DNA of 64,000 nt. Source: Azorinus chamasolen (lineage: Eukaryota; Mollusca; Bivalvia; Cardiida; Solecurtidae). The notes under the pieces are model-generated. The model made no database searches, was not told where the DNA came from, and saw nothing but the letters and a program-made list of their open reading frames with translations. The position numbers were made by a program, and so were the translations under genes. Positions within the stretch are counted from its first letter, which is position 1, and every line of letters begins with the position of its first letter. The stretch covers positions 97,560,316 to 97,624,315 of the forward strand of contig OY755240.1 in NCBI GenBank assembly GCA_963576725.1, read 5' to 3'. Below, piece after piece: positions 42,211 through 52,649 of the stretch.

Positions 42211-42256
<46 letters not shown>
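42211..42256. repeat. (TTA)n microsatellite, about 15 units
   Basis: Uninterrupted TTA run. It is followed by ACATTTATATAGCACTCTTT and CAAAAGCGCTT, a phrase pair I associate with a dispersed repeat common in aquatic animals. That association is from memory and uncertain. Confidence 0.9.
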
Positions 42257-42257
<1 letters not shown>

Positions 42258-42735
42258 CCACATTTATATAGCACTCTTTTCACACAGGATATGTGCGTTC
42301 AAAAGCGCTTCTCATATATATTTTGCATGTACAAAACTGAGTATATATACTGCTTACAGAATATTTAAAACAAATGAAATTTGAAGATAGAGATATCGAT
42401 AAAACTATTAGAAATGGAATTAATTCAAGAATCATAGAATAAAAACAAAATCATCCTTTCCTGTACGTTTTTATGTCCGTAAATCAATGGAAATAGACGC
42501 ATACTGTGACTATATTGTTTCAGACCACTCTAATGAAACATTAAATATATGTACAGTGCCAGTATGCCATACAGTTACGATCCAGAACCACCTGGATTGG
42601 CATACAACACTATACATAAGATATTGCCTTACATATGTAGGACAATGGATTAACAGAATAGATCAATTTTGTAGCTAATGCATATTCTGAGTTCGTTTTA
42701 GTTTAACAATAACCCTGTTATAACAAAAACAAATG
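42257..42735. other. unassigned
   Basis: No recognised repeat beyond the flank noted above. Confidence 0.35.
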
Positions 42736-42796
42736 ATATGGGTCTACTCTGTTTGTAAAGGTATGAAAACAATATTTAAACGAGGGAAGGGATTAA
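42736..42796 (+). mobile_element. family B right end
   Basis: GATATGGGTCTACTCTGTTT, then AAGGGATTAA. Hairpin tail and terminus only. Confidence 0.6.
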
Positions 42797-42924
42797 TTAG
42801 GGTCATATGCAAACAGAGTATATCCAGATCAGAAGGCTCCTGCATGAGTCCGCACTCCTTGATTCGTATTTTCCACTCCAACATATCTTAATGAATTCAC
42901 TCGTTTAATAACTATTAGGTTTGC

Positions 42925-43137
42925 TTAACCTTTCCAGAGTGAGACACTAATAACTTATGTCCATTGCAAACGGTGTAGACCCAGATTAGAGGATCCCTAG
43001 AGAAGCATTCTTATCAGGGCCTGCACTGTGTGACATGTATAGTTTTCATTTTAAAAACATCCTTAATATCCATGGTAAGATTGACCTTTTTGAAGGTCGG
43101 AATAGTCCATTTAATATTCCAGCGTTGAAAGGGTTAA
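42925..43137 (+). mobile_element. MITE family I, full-length
   Basis: TTAA at 42925-42928 and 43134-43137, 213 bp. Hairpin GCAAACGGTGTAGACCCAGA to CTTATCAGGGCCTGCACTGT with a decayed apex. The body shares TTTTCATTTTAAAAACA with the 4762 copy. Confidence 0.85.
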
Positions 43138-43196
43138 AGTACTCATTTGAAGTATAATTAAGGAAGAATATGGAGAGAGTGAAAGAAAAAACATAG

Positions 43197-43446
43197 TTAA
43201 CCCTTCGCTTGCTGAATTTTAAAATACATTTCTCCTTCTTTACCCATGCCCTGTTGTATCATTACATACATCTTCACTGTGTACAAGTATTTCGCTGTGC
43301 AATCACTGCTGTGGAGTGCACTGGTTGCACAATCAACTTGTAAATAGTGCAGACCCTGATGAGACAGCTGCTGCAGGAGCCGTCTCATCTGGGTCTTCAC
43401 TATTTACAGGTAGGTATATTGACGTGAATAGCAAGCGAAGGGTTAA
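43197..43446 (-). mobile_element. MITE family D, copy 2
   Basis: 250 bp, TTAA at 43197-43200 and 43443-43446. Apex GCTGCTGCAGGAGC has one change. Confidence 0.96.
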
Positions 43447-43654
43447 AGAAAGAACAGTGAAACGAAAGTAAATTGGAAATAAACAAGTAAGACCAGTGGA
43501 CAGGGGGTAGAGGAGCATGAAGACAGGACAGCTGAAGGTATATTGTGGCCCAAAGGGAATGCAAAACGACTCCGATCTCAATAAATCCTCATTATAAACG
43601 TGTGAGCGTTAAGGACATTTGATTTTGTATTATTTGAATCTTACCCTTATTCAT
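43447..43654. other. unassigned
   Basis: No recognised repeat. Confidence 0.3.
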
Positions 43655-44157
43655 TTAAAGAGGAGGTCCCTACAATGATCGCATATTTTCAATAATATCA
43701 TAAAACTTGGTATTTGTTATGCTCTATCATTATTATGAAGGTTCCCAATTTGAACTTATATCGAAAAATGCCCCTGTGATACAAATAAACCGATTTCATC
43801 AATTCTGATAATTTTTGTTCTACAACACAATATTATCGGCCGTTTCCGTTAAATTCTTCCGCGTTTTGCCGATGATCACCCGATCTCTCCATTGTTTACG
43901 TAATAGCTTTCTCGGAAGTGGTCGGAGAATCTCGAATAGGGCGAACAGTTACGAAACTGAAACCCAACCCGAATAAAACTGAAACATCGGGGAGTAAAAC
44001 CGGGATCGTCGATATGAAACGCATGGATGTTTTGTCATTATAAACGGTAATTGGATGAGGCTTTTTGCGATATACTACTTTTCAGCATATAAACAAATGA
44101 GTTTTGTACAATTTAAGTGTTAATGAAACGCGTCAAATGTATGGACATCCCCTTTAA
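43655..44157 (+). mobile_element. TTAA element family F, long copy
   Basis: 503 bp between TTAA at 43655-43658 and 44154-44157. It has about 115 bp more than the 6723 copy, mainly around 43850-43960, including TTTCCGTTAAATTCTTCCGC. Still no transposase frame. Confidence 0.88.
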
Positions 44158-44269
44158 AGGTATAAAGAACAGTAACAATTGTCGGCTTTCACCGAGAGTT
44201 GTCTATCTTAATTTATTTTCATGAATTGTGTGCCATTTTTCCACTTGTTCACATCCACTGGCAGGTAAA

Positions 44270-44650
44270 GTGATAGTCTCCACAATAAAAGCATTTTTCA
44301 AATAAAATCATAAGACATTGTGTTGGTCATGTTCTCTACTTCGCGTAGAGATTGTTAATTTGACTGCACCCTTGATACACAATTACCGTTTACGTCTATA
44401 CTTGTAATGACATTATGTGGTGTTGTAAAACAACATATTTTCGGCCTGTTTCAAACAGTTACGAAACTAAAACACAATATAATATATACTAATAAATCGG
44501 CGTCTTCGATGTCGAATGTACATGGGAGTTTTGTCTCCTTCGGCGTTTATTCGATCGTTTGTCTTGCGAAATACTTCTTTTCAGCATATAAACAAATAAT
44601 GTATCTAGTTTTAGTCATTTTTAAAACGCGTTGCAAGTAGACTCGTTTAA
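44270..44650 (+). mobile_element. family F, decayed copy
   Basis: Shares CAATAAAAGCATTTTTCAAA, CCGTTTACGTC, TTTATTCGATCG and CAGCATATAAACAAAT in F order. Ends eroded. Confidence 0.65.
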
Positions 44651-45224
44651 TTAAAGCCTAGATTTGAGACTTAGGGTCATAAACTACACATTCAAATATG
44701 TTTGTAGGTTCGCCATTTGTTTCGGGTATTCGGTGGTTTTATGTTTAATTGTTGATCTAAACTAAGCCTTACATCATAACTGTGAACAAGTGACGTCATT
44801 TGCAAAGTTTACTCAGTTGTTTTTAAAAATGGCGACGGTAATACGAAACTAAAATAGCGCTAGCTCTTCAAAACGACATACCAGTCTTACTACAACTTCC
44901 ACGTAGGACTTCGTATTTTACCAACTAGTAATTTCCAGTAATTTGCGATCATATTCACTATGATCAAAGCATACATTTATAGAGTACCGTTCAATAAAGA
45001 CGAGAAAATAAATGGTGTACTCCAGATAAGGGTATATTTTGAAGCGTTTGTTATGCGGTGATTCGTTTTCAAACAGAATAAAATAGCACAAACGGCAGTC
45101 AGCGATTCTGTTAATAGCTATCATGAAAGTTCAAAGTATCTTCAACACAAACTTTGTGATAGAATAGAAATAAATGTTTCTCGTATCGTCTAATTTATGA
45201 CCTGACTCCGGGCTTATCAAAATT
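44651..45224. other. unassigned, about 0.6 kb
   Basis: No recognised repeat or gene. Confidence 0.35.
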
Positions 45225-45510
45225 TAGAGTTTGAGTGTTTGAGTCTGAGTTAATTCACAAACATTCTGATTGGTTAGATTTTGAGCAAACTCAGCATCCA
45301 ACCAATCAGATGCTTGAGGATGGACTCAGACTCTTGCAAAATTTTATAACCTCGGGACAGATGACTTATACAGCAGAACCTGGGTCCATGAGTTCTCAAG
45401 CTTTTGATTGGTCAGATTTGAGTTCTCAAGCTATTGATTGGTCAGATTTGAGCCTTGAGCCAATCAAAAACTTGAGAACGAACTCCGACTCAACTAAACG
45501 TTTTATAAGC
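45225..45510. repeat. cluster of GATTGGT motifs and small inverted repeats
   Basis: TCTGATTGGTTAGATTTTGA faces CCAACCAATCAGATG. Then TTTGATTGGTCAGATTTGAG is repeated at 30-bp spacing and faces GAGCCAATCAAAAACTTGAG. A 127-codon frame (45235-45618) covers this cluster and runs into a G-type hairpin, so I reject it as a gene. Confidence 0.7.
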
Positions 45511-45544
45511 ATGGATACTGGCTCAAACGACCATCAAAAAGAGG

Positions 45545-45625
45545 TCTTACATGAGCCGTCTGATCTGGCTCTAGTCTGTTTGCAATTGTGTGAAAAGGCG
45601 TTTATAAACTTTATATGAAGGAAAG
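45545..45625 (+). mobile_element. family G or B right part
   Basis: GAGCCGTCTGATCTGGCTCT, then TATATGAAGGAAAG. Matches the right half of the 903 element. Confidence 0.6.
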
Positions 45626-45721
45626 TGACCAAACCTTGATCCGGTGTACGTTTTACTTACTCTCGATTCGTTCAGTATTTTGAGACACTACTGTGGAATA
45701 GGTTGGACCCTGGTATACACC

Positions 45722-45952
45722 TTAATTCTCTCCTTTATATAAACAAACAGTGTAGACCCAGATCAGACGGATCCCGTTGGAGCCGTCTGACCAGGTCCTG
45801 CTCTATTCGTTTGTGGACTTGTATGGCTCTGATCCTTCAGTATTTGTCAAACCGAAAAATTCCCTTCAAAATTATACATTATAACAATATAATTAATGAA
45901 TATTTATGAAGTGACCAGTTTACCCATAATTGTCCATCAGGAACAGGGTTAA
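45722..45952 (-). mobile_element. MITE family B
   Basis: TTAA at 45722-45725 and 45949-45952, 231 bp. Hairpin CAGTGTAGACCCAGATCAGA to CCGTCTGACCAGGTCCTGC. Its left part CAAACAGTGTAGA is I-like. Confidence 0.85.
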
Positions 45953-46087
45953 TAATTAAATACGTATCACAGTTACTTCCCTTTAGTTGTGTTTCCCCCT
46001 ACCTTTCACTTGGAAGTAGTAGCCTAAACGTTAAGGTTTTATTTATTTTTTTAGATGATGACGATTATAATTTTCAACCTACTTTCT

Positions 46088-46290
46088 TAGCCCTTACCCC
46101 GCTGTGAAAACTATAATATCTGCTCCAATACGGACCTGGTGACTACTTCCGACTCGATCTAGCTTTTAAGAAAGTATTTACAAAGTGTTAGACAGTGTGG
46201 ATCCTGATGAGATGCCGAGTTAGGCTATTCCTGATGAGATGCCGAGTTAGGCTATATCTCATCAGTATGCAAACTGTTTTAAAGATTAGG
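46088..46290 (-). mobile_element. family H with a duplicated hairpin arm
   Basis: CTTCCGACTCGATCTAGC, then hairpin GATCCTGATGAGATGCCGAG. TCCTGATGAGATGCCGAGTT plus AGGCTAT appears twice in a row before the right arm ATATCTCATCAG. Confidence 0.78.
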
Positions 46291-46310
46291 ACTAATATTC
46301 CATGTCCGTC

Positions 46311-46560
46311 TTAACCCTTCGCTTGCTATTCACGTCAATATACCTACCTGTAAATAGTGAGGACCCAGATGAGACAGATCCTGTAGGAGCTGTCTCATCA
46401 GGGTCTGCACTATTTACAAGTTGATTGTGCAACCAGTGCACTCCACAGCAGTGATTGCACAGCGAAATACTTATACACAGTGAAGATATATGTAATTATA
46501 CAACAGGGCATGGGTAAAGAAGGAGAAATGTATTTTAAAATTCAGCAAGCGAAGGGTTAA
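46311..46560 (+). mobile_element. MITE family D, copy 3
   Basis: 250 bp with intact TTAA at both ends. It differs from the 53921 copy at roughly nine positions by eye. Confidence 0.96.
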
Positions 46561-47638
46561 GACTAAAAGGTCAACGAGGTAACACATTAAATACATACAT
46601 CAAGACGACTGACAAAACAACAAAAAAATAATATCGGTTTCAAAACATAAATACACATTATCTGTAGATTACAAAACATGTGTACACATTTACTGTAGAT
46701 GTAGCCACACTTAATTTATTTTAATTATTTAACTAATCAAAATACCTTTTTACTCATTTGCAGCCAGTGTGGACATTGTTTGGGACGCTTCTGAAAATAT
46801 CTGGTCTATGTCTATCCTGTTTGCAATAAAATAAAATATAACGCAAATACCGAAATACACACTTTTATGCTGTAATGATAGAATAGGATTTGTTTGGTGA
46901 CTAGATCCAATATCAATGAAAATAATCTCAAAATATTCTCATTGAATTAATGAATATCCTAAATAAAATGCACATTGTACAGTTATATAAGTCATTGTTA
47001 AGAAGGTTGAAAACAGTCAATCGTTGTATTACAGACCGCAAGCTCTAAACCTCGATCTTGATTTACCAACTAACTTCAAGATCTAGTTTACGTTAGCTAG
47101 AGAAGCTGTATCTATCAATCTAGATCTTCGGTATTCATCGATTGGCCAAGTGCTAAGCTACAAATACAGGATTATAAAAGCTGATTTATTATTTGTTGAG
47201 TGTTGCCTTTGGTAGGATTGATGAAGGTCTTGGGGAAGCTGTATCCATCAATCTAGATCTTCGGTAAAAGAATTCAGAGATCTAAAATTTATAAATATAT
47301 TTTGTTGCTATTTTAAAGCGGAGAACGTGTACATAAAATTAATATAAACTTATCTTCTTATAGTTTTAAGTAAATGGAATGACACAAACTAGCAAACTCA
47401 CTTTTCTACTCACTGACTGTCTACGATTAGAAAGTAATAGAGTATGCAACATATTCATAGAAACACTCAAACGCATATTAATACATGAATCACAAAATTT
47501 AACATTTGAATGACTTGATGAAACGCAGATTTTATTGGAAAAGTAAACAAATATCGGGAAATTGCTTTCAGAATTGCAGCAGACGACATTTTTGTAAAAC
47601 GACATTAATCATCCTGTGAAGAGTAGGCATTCAAACTC
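46561..47638. other. unassigned, about 1.1 kb
   Basis: AGAAGCTGTATCTATCAATC at 47102 and GGAAGCTGTATCCATCAATC at 47234 are direct repeats of about 35 bp. A hairpin remnant (GCAGCCAGTGTGGACATTG, TCTATCCTGTTTGC) is at 46760-46836. Confidence 0.45.
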
Positions 47639-47875
47639 ATAACCCTTTAATCCTGTCCCTGTTCCATGTTTATTCAAATTTCCAATAACTAGTGAATATT
47701 CATGGACAAACAGAAATATGGAAGGTGGAACATTGGAGCCATTTTAGAAAGAAACAAGTTTCCCATTAGCAAACAGAGCAGACTCTGATCAGATGGCTCC
47801 TACAGGAGACGTCTGATCAGGGTCTACTCTGTTTGCAAATGCCTTAAAACACGTTAATATGAGGAAAAGGGTTAA
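47639..47875 (+). mobile_element. MITE family G, full-length
   Basis: ATAACCCTTTAATCCTGTCC at the left, GAGGAAAAGGGTTAA at the right. The palindrome GAGCAGACTCTGATCAGATG to CGTCTGATCAGGGTCTACTC has apex GCTCCTACAGGAGA. Unlike B and D copies it has no mismatch at the usual position. Confidence 0.9.
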
Positions 47876-48250
47876 TACGCATTATATACATGTATCTTTA
47901 TAGACAGCAAAGACCCAAGTCCGGTAGGAGTTGCTTATCTCTTTGCTTGTAAAATAATATACAGTAAACCCCTCTAATGAATAAACATGGCTGTCGTTAT
48001 AAGCAGGTGGTTGCTTAATGCAGTACGAAAGTTATGCAGAAAGCTCCTATATGAGCTTTCTGCATAACGTTCATCCTGCATTAAGCTACCACCTGCCTTT
48101 GCCATTGCGTATTATGCCCCTTTTTCTGGTCGAATTCAAGGGGTTTTTACTGTATTTTCGATTCTACAGTTTCTGTCATGATCAAAACTAACCCCCCCCC
48201 CCCCCTGTCTATAGTGCCATGATAAACAAAGCATTAAATCTTTCATGAAA
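47876..48250 (-). mobile_element. family B, split by an E insertion
   Basis: GACAGCAAAGACCCAAGTCC and GCTTGTAAAATAATATA come before the E copy, then TTCGATTCTACAGTTTCTGT and the reversed body. It begins on the TTAA that ends the G copy. It holds a run of 14 C at 48192-48205. Confidence 0.8.
47962..48152 (+). mobile_element. MITE family E, intact, end class CCCCTCTAATG
   Basis: 191 bp, TA on both sides. Left CAGTAAACCCCTCTAATGAA, right CAAGGGGTTTTTACTG. The core GCAGGTGGTTGCTTAATGC to GCATTAAGCTACCACCTGC pairs almost completely, with apex GCTCCTATATGAGC. Confidence 0.94.
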
Positions 48251-48352
48251 AAATCATGTGCTTAAAGTGTTATAAGTCAGAGCTATATAAATATAGGGAC
48301 AAACAGAAGACCTCTCCAAACCGAACGTTTAGTAAGTAAATTTTGAGAATAT

Positions 48353-48604
48353 TTAAACCTTTACATCAAGAATATTAATTAGATTATTTTAATAATGGCA
48401 CACGGACACATGGAATTTGACAACGGCAGAAAATGTAGAATTATGTCTATAATACTTCATAAGCAAACAGAGTAGATCCAGATCACACGGCTCCTACAGG
48501 AGGGTTAGGGTTAGGTAACCCTAACCCAAACAGAGTAGATCCAGATCACATCACATGGCTTCCACAAAGGCGTAGAAAGGCGTAGTTATGGAGTTAAGGG
48601 TTAA
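48353..48604 (+). mobile_element. MITE family B inside E, abnormal hairpin
   Basis: TTAA at 48353-48356 and 48601-48604, 252 bp. In place of a right arm it has inverted telomere-like repeats and then a second direct copy of the left arm (AAACAGAGTAGATCCAGATC). Confidence 0.9.
48512..48537. repeat. inverted telomere-type hexamers
   Basis: GGGTTAGGGTTA, GG, then TAACCCTAACCC: two TTAGGG units head to head with a 2-bp spacer. Confidence 0.9.
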
Positions 48605-48762
48605 AGGAGATATAATGAAAGTCACACAGAAAGCTGTTAGAGAAACATTTTGCACGACATTCACCCTGCATTGATCTACCATCTGTCTTAAAGACCATTA
48701 ATGATGCTTAATTTGAAAGTTTCAATTAGTGAGGTTTTACTGTATTCTAAACACTAAGGTCA

Positions 48763-48850
48763 CCCTTTGTCTACCAAACCCAATAGCATGACCATTCTTT
48801 TAAAGTGTCCTTACGAGACTATTCTAAAGAGCGGTTCTGAAGAAATAAAA
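48763..48850. repeat. family J, decayed copy
   Basis: GTCTACCAAACCCAATAGCA, then TTACGAGACTATTCTAAAGA, resembles the 14621 inverted repeat. Confidence 0.55.
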
Positions 48851-48881
48851 ATAATTTTCTTTTAAAGAAAAGTTACACTTG

Positions 48882-49070
48882 TTAACCTTTATTTCTGTAA
48901 CCGTGACGTCAGTTGCATTTGCAAACAGTTTAGGTCCGGATCAGGATCCAAGCTGTTTGACACTTGATCAATAGTGTCTCAACAGATTGCGCCATGACGC
49001 TTGCTCATTTTTTTTCTCAAAAGCCTGATCGAATCGGATGTCGCCATAAGTACTATACGGATCCAAATTT
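48882..49070 (+). mobile_element. family H, collapsed hairpin
   Basis: TTAACCTTTATTTCTGTAAC, then GCAAACAGTTTAGGTCCGGA joins directly to TCAGGATCCAAGCTGTTTGA; the centre is deleted. CACTTGATCAATAG follows. Confidence 0.72.
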
Positions 49071-49100
49071 AAACAGACATATTTACTTTGGGATCGGGAT

Positions 49101-49297
49101 CTTACCATTTCGAATAAATCTACCGAAAAGGAGCATTAACTACAGAAAAGGAAAATTTCAGAATTTTGTAGTTTGAAACCATTGTGATAAATAGACCATT
49201 TGCTCATATAGGAGCAAATGCTCTATTTACCACAATGGTTTCAACAGTAGACATCTGCAGAGGCGTCAAAAGTCGTCAATATGAGGGAATGGGTTAA
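49101..49297 (-). mobile_element. MITE family C
   Basis: The palindrome ACCATTGTGATAAATAGACC to CTATTTACCACAATGGT has apex GCTCATATAGGAGC. Ends TATGAGGGAATGGGTTAA at 49294-49297. The far end is eroded. Confidence 0.86.
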
Positions 49298-50061
49298 TAA
49301 GGCAGCTTATCTATGGGTCTGACATTTGACAGGCTAGATCGCCTTTTGATTGTAAAAGAAAATACAGTTCGCATATGCAGCAGTTTCGATCTACCAAACA
49401 GCGGTATCCTTAGTGTCATCTCGATCCAAACCATCATTAATACAACCGTAGCTTTTGTAATGGGTGTGTTCATTAGTGCTTTATTTCTTCTGTAGCGCCG
49501 CATTTGATTAATTCTTAAACATTGAAACTGCAAGCGGATGGAAAATGCCTATATAGAACATTTCGTAGTATTGTCTAAAACACAATTAAATGTTCGTACT
49601 TATGGCATTTGTCATATTTTAGAGTTTACATTGAACCACAATCTAGACCTCATGGCGCAAGATGACCAAGGAAATATATTGCATTGTATTCTATGACGCC
49701 TGTACGATAAGATTCAGGGCGAACCGTCTAAACGGCGAATAACAACCAAAATTTGCACATTACATGAGCCCACACGACATCCGGGTCCCTGTGGTAAATA
49801 CTGAATTCGGAATCCTCACGATTTCTCCTTCGTTTAGCATAAAATAAAAACAGAAACCGATATTCTTGGGTAGTTTAATGTTTGTCAGGACGATTTTCTT
49901 TATTTTGTGTGAAAAGATAACATTAAACCAAGAAGCTAGCTCCTAAATGATGGAACTAAAGTCCCACAAGGGACTGGAGCGTCAAAAGCACTTTGCGCCT
50001 TCTGCATTGATGGACTTAAGTAGAGCCAGAGTAGTCGTAGTTTATGAATTTGTAAGAAGTT
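49298..50061. other. unassigned, about 0.8 kb
   Basis: Two overlapping frames on opposite strands (49294-49533) with no recognisable motif. No repeat family seen. Confidence 0.4.
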
Positions 50062-50272
50062 TTAACCCTTGCTGCAGCTCTAAAAACATCATGTCCGCTC
50101 ATATTTGTGTCTGGTGTAATTCAGACTACTTCCGATTCGATCAAACTTTTGAGAACTATATTGATCGAGTATTCAATAGTTTGGATCCTGATGAGACGTC
50201 GGGTTACTCAGCGTCTCATCCGGGTTAAATGTTGTTTGTAACTGCGAGTCGGGTCTGCAAGGGTGGAATAAG
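50062..50272 (-). mobile_element. MITE family H
   Basis: TTAACCCTTGCTGCAGCTCT, then ATGTCCGCTCATATTTGTGT and TTCCGATTCGATCAAAC. Hairpin TTTGGATCCTGATGAGACGT to GCGTCTCATCCGGGTTAAA. The right end GGGTGGAATAAG is decayed. Confidence 0.82.
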
Positions 50273-50714
50273 CGCTGACAATCGACGATGTGAAAACGCA
50301 TGCGACTAGACAATTACATTTTAGCAACATTTGAAGTTTCTGAAAGCTGGAAGTCCTCAGGGACCCCTGAAACTATGAAGAAGGAAAAGCCGTGATTTTC
50401 TCCATATTCGCGCTAGCAAACAAGCAATGATCAAATGCTGGTTAGATTACGGTTGGAGAAGCATGCATAATGAATAAGAAAGTGAAAACCGATCTCCTTT
50501 GGGTCATAGACTGACATGGTGTTGAATTTTATCATGACGTAAAGAAGTTGAAAATTAACACTTCTCTTCTTGTTGTAAATATCCGATAGCGGTCTTGAAT
50601 TACGCCGCCATTTTAGTCACCCTATGGCTGAGTCTCGCTAGCAGAGTTCTGTATGGCACGCTTCTACAATCAACACCTCGAAGGAGCTGTCAAATCATCC
50701 AATCTTGAATTTAC
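50273..50714. other. unassigned
   Basis: No recognised repeat or gene. Confidence 0.35.
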
Positions 50715-50770
50715 TTAACCCTTACAGTGCGGGATTGCAAACAGTGTAGACCTAGATGAGAGAGCTCCTA
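50715..50770 (+). mobile_element. family I left part
   Basis: TTAACCCTTACAGTGCGGGA, then CAAACAGTGTAGACCTAGAT and AGAGAGCTCC. It stops at the apex. Confidence 0.7.
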
Positions 50771-50793
50771 GTTTATGTATGTTGAATGTCTGC

Positions 50794-51006
50794 TTAACTC
50801 TTTCACTGCCGAGATCACAAGAAAACGGCTCACATGGCTTGCTCGGGCAGTGTCCTTTGCAAAAAGTTTTTATTCAAATGACTGGGCATCAAACTGTATT
50901 ACACACCACTTACATTTCAGAGAAGAAGTGGAAGGAAAGTTCACTCTAAATTTCACGCAGACGATATTGTTTGCAGAAGAAAATTAATTGGTGCCAAAAA
51001 GGTTAA
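50794..51006 (+). mobile_element. A-like TTAA element without hairpin
   Basis: TTAACTCTTTCACTGCCGAG at the left, GTGCCAAAAAGGTTAA at the right, 213 bp. CGCAGACGATATTGTTTGCA recalls the A right end. The palindrome is absent. The ends pair only weakly. Confidence 0.6.
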
Positions 51007-51519
51007 TATTTTCATATCCAATAGATATATATACCATAAAGAAATAAACAATGTCCCCGTATGACTTAGTTACACAGAAATACATACCAATCAAACTATA
51101 GTTTACGTAAACTCAACAGTACCACGTGCTTCCATTCCCTATTTTTTTTAATTATTCAAGATACTAATTTACATGTTCAACATAATATCTTTAATTTTCA
51201 AAAACAAAAGAAACTCCCGATTTTAAATTAATATCACATACGTTACCTACAACCCTTAAGGCGTACATGCACTGCACATGGTTTAGTCAATAAGTAGAAT
51301 CTTGAAAATGTAGAAAAAAGTAATGCAAATTCAAGTCAGTATCATGAAAGTTAACCATATCAAAACTGTACATGTATTTTACAAATGGAATAGCCTATTA
51401 GTGACCTACAGGGTCCACTCCATATGAAAGGGTTCCTAGAATATTTTGAATGAGATAATCTCGTCCGGATCGAAGCTGTTTACCAATGTGAGTAAGGCTG
51501 CTGACAGCAGGATACAGGC
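51007..51519. other. unassigned, with an H remnant at the end
   Basis: AATCTCGTCCGGATCGAAGC, then TGTTTACCAATGTGAG, at 51457-51494 looks like an H right arm. The rest is unassigned. Confidence 0.4.
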
Positions 51520-51723
51520 TTAACCCATTACCTCATAGGCTATTTTTAGACACAACCTCTTTAAATAAATCTACCGAAAAGGGGCATTAACTTGAGAAAA
51601 GGGAAATTTTAGAATTTTGTAGTTTGAAACCTGTAGGAGCAAATGCTCTATTTATCACAATGGTTTCACAAAGTGACTATTACAAAGTCGTCAAAAGTCG
51701 TCAAATGTGAGGGAATGTGTTAA
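51520..51723 (-). mobile_element. MITE family C, left arm deleted
   Basis: TTAA at 51520-51523 and 51720-51723, 204 bp. GAAACCTGTAGGAGC shows that the arm before the apex is missing. The right arm GCAAATGCTCTATTTATCAC is intact. Confidence 0.88.
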
Positions 51724-51799
51724 TACTCAGTGACGTCATATATAGATTGGAAATATCACTAACGCGCTGGTTCAATTCATAGCGCGAATGGCTCCATGG

Positions 51800-52000
51800 T
51801 TAACCATTGAATTTATAAACACGCATTTGCCAACAGGGTAGACTGAGTTCAGACAGCTCATACAGGGTCTGTCTGGTCAGGGTCTGTCTGGTCAGGGTCT
51901 GTCTGGTCAGGGTCTGTTCTGTTTGTTTATAGATCTGATTCTACAGTTTCTACCATGTTTAAATACCAACGTGATCATAAGATTGTGTGAACATTCAGTT
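51800..52000 (-). mobile_element. MITE family B with repeated right arm
   Basis: TTAACCATTGAATTTATAAA begins it. AACAGGGTAGACTGAGTTCA is the left arm. The right arm is a short array, then TGTTCTGTTTGTTTATAGAT and the body, which fades near 52000. Confidence 0.78.
51863..51922. repeat. 15-bp tandem repeat of a B hairpin arm, 4 copies
   Basis: Unit: CAGGGTCTGTCTGGT, part of the arm TGATCAGGGTCTGCTCTG. Confidence 0.92.
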
Positions 52001-52146
52001 GACTGATATTCTTAGGGTCATTACATATATATCATATATGAACATTTATTACGTAAATAATTAATAATGTAATACTACAAGTTATACCACTAGTGTCTTA
52101 TTAAATATAATACGTGTATATTTCAACTTATTGCAAACCATTAGAA

Positions 52147-52335
52147 TTAACCCTTCTTATGCTAAGCTTGACTGACATTAGCAGATGGCTTAGGTTCAGA
52201 CGAGATACCGGGTATAACTGTGTGTCTCATCAGGATCCAAACTGTTTGAAACTCGGTCAGTAGTTTTTCAAAAAGGCTTGAACGAATCTGAAGCCAGAGA
52301 TACGTTCAGTAGATCAGACATTGACCATGCATTAC
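52147..52335 (+). mobile_element. family H, diverged subgroup
   Basis: TTAACCCTTCTTATGCTAAG at the left. Hairpin GGTTCAGACGAGATACCGGG to GTGTCTCATCAGGATCCAAA. Shares AAAAAGGCTTGAACGAATCT with the 26925 copy. Confidence 0.78.
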
Positions 52336-52364
52336 TTTTATGCATAACATAATGAGCTGGTTTA

Positions 52365-52570
52365 CAGTAAAACCTGTCCGAAGCGGGCATTTATTTATTG
52401 AACATAGGAGTCGTAAAAAGCAGATGGGTTGCTTAATGCAGGGCAAATGTAATGCAGAAAGTTCTTATATGAGCTTTTTGTATTACTTTCGACCTGCATT
52501 GAACTACCGCCTGCCTTACATATCCATAATTAGACCCCTTTTTGATGGCCGTTTAAGACAGGTTCTACTG
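52365..52570 (+). mobile_element. MITE family E, end class TCTTAAGCG
   Basis: CAGTAAAACCTGTCCGAAGC to TTTAAGACAGGTTCTACTG, 206 bp, TA on both sides. The core is intact with a mutated apex (GTTCTTATATGAGC). Confidence 0.92.
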
Positions 52571-52649
52571 TACATTGCTATGAACATGACGACAATGACA
52601 TAATTATAACGAACAGTCATACATTCTCAAACAAAACATGAATGTGCTA

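Larger units (their letters stand above)
48304..48742 (+). mobile_element. family E, split by a B insertion
   Basis: CAGAAGACCTCTCCAAACCG, then GAGAATAT, precedes the B copy. After it come AATGAAAGTCACACAGAAAG, CACCCTGCATTGATCTACCA and TTAGTGAGGTTTTACTG. Confidence 0.8.

Noticed and set aside
42211..42256. Poly-leucine or poly-isoleucine coding repeat
   Set aside because: It is a pure TTA microsatellite, and the frames on both strands are short and unsupported.
45235..45618. 127-codon frame that looks more protein-like than most
   Set aside because: It covers a cluster of inverted GATTGGT repeats and continues into a MITE hairpin right arm, so its end is transposon sequence.
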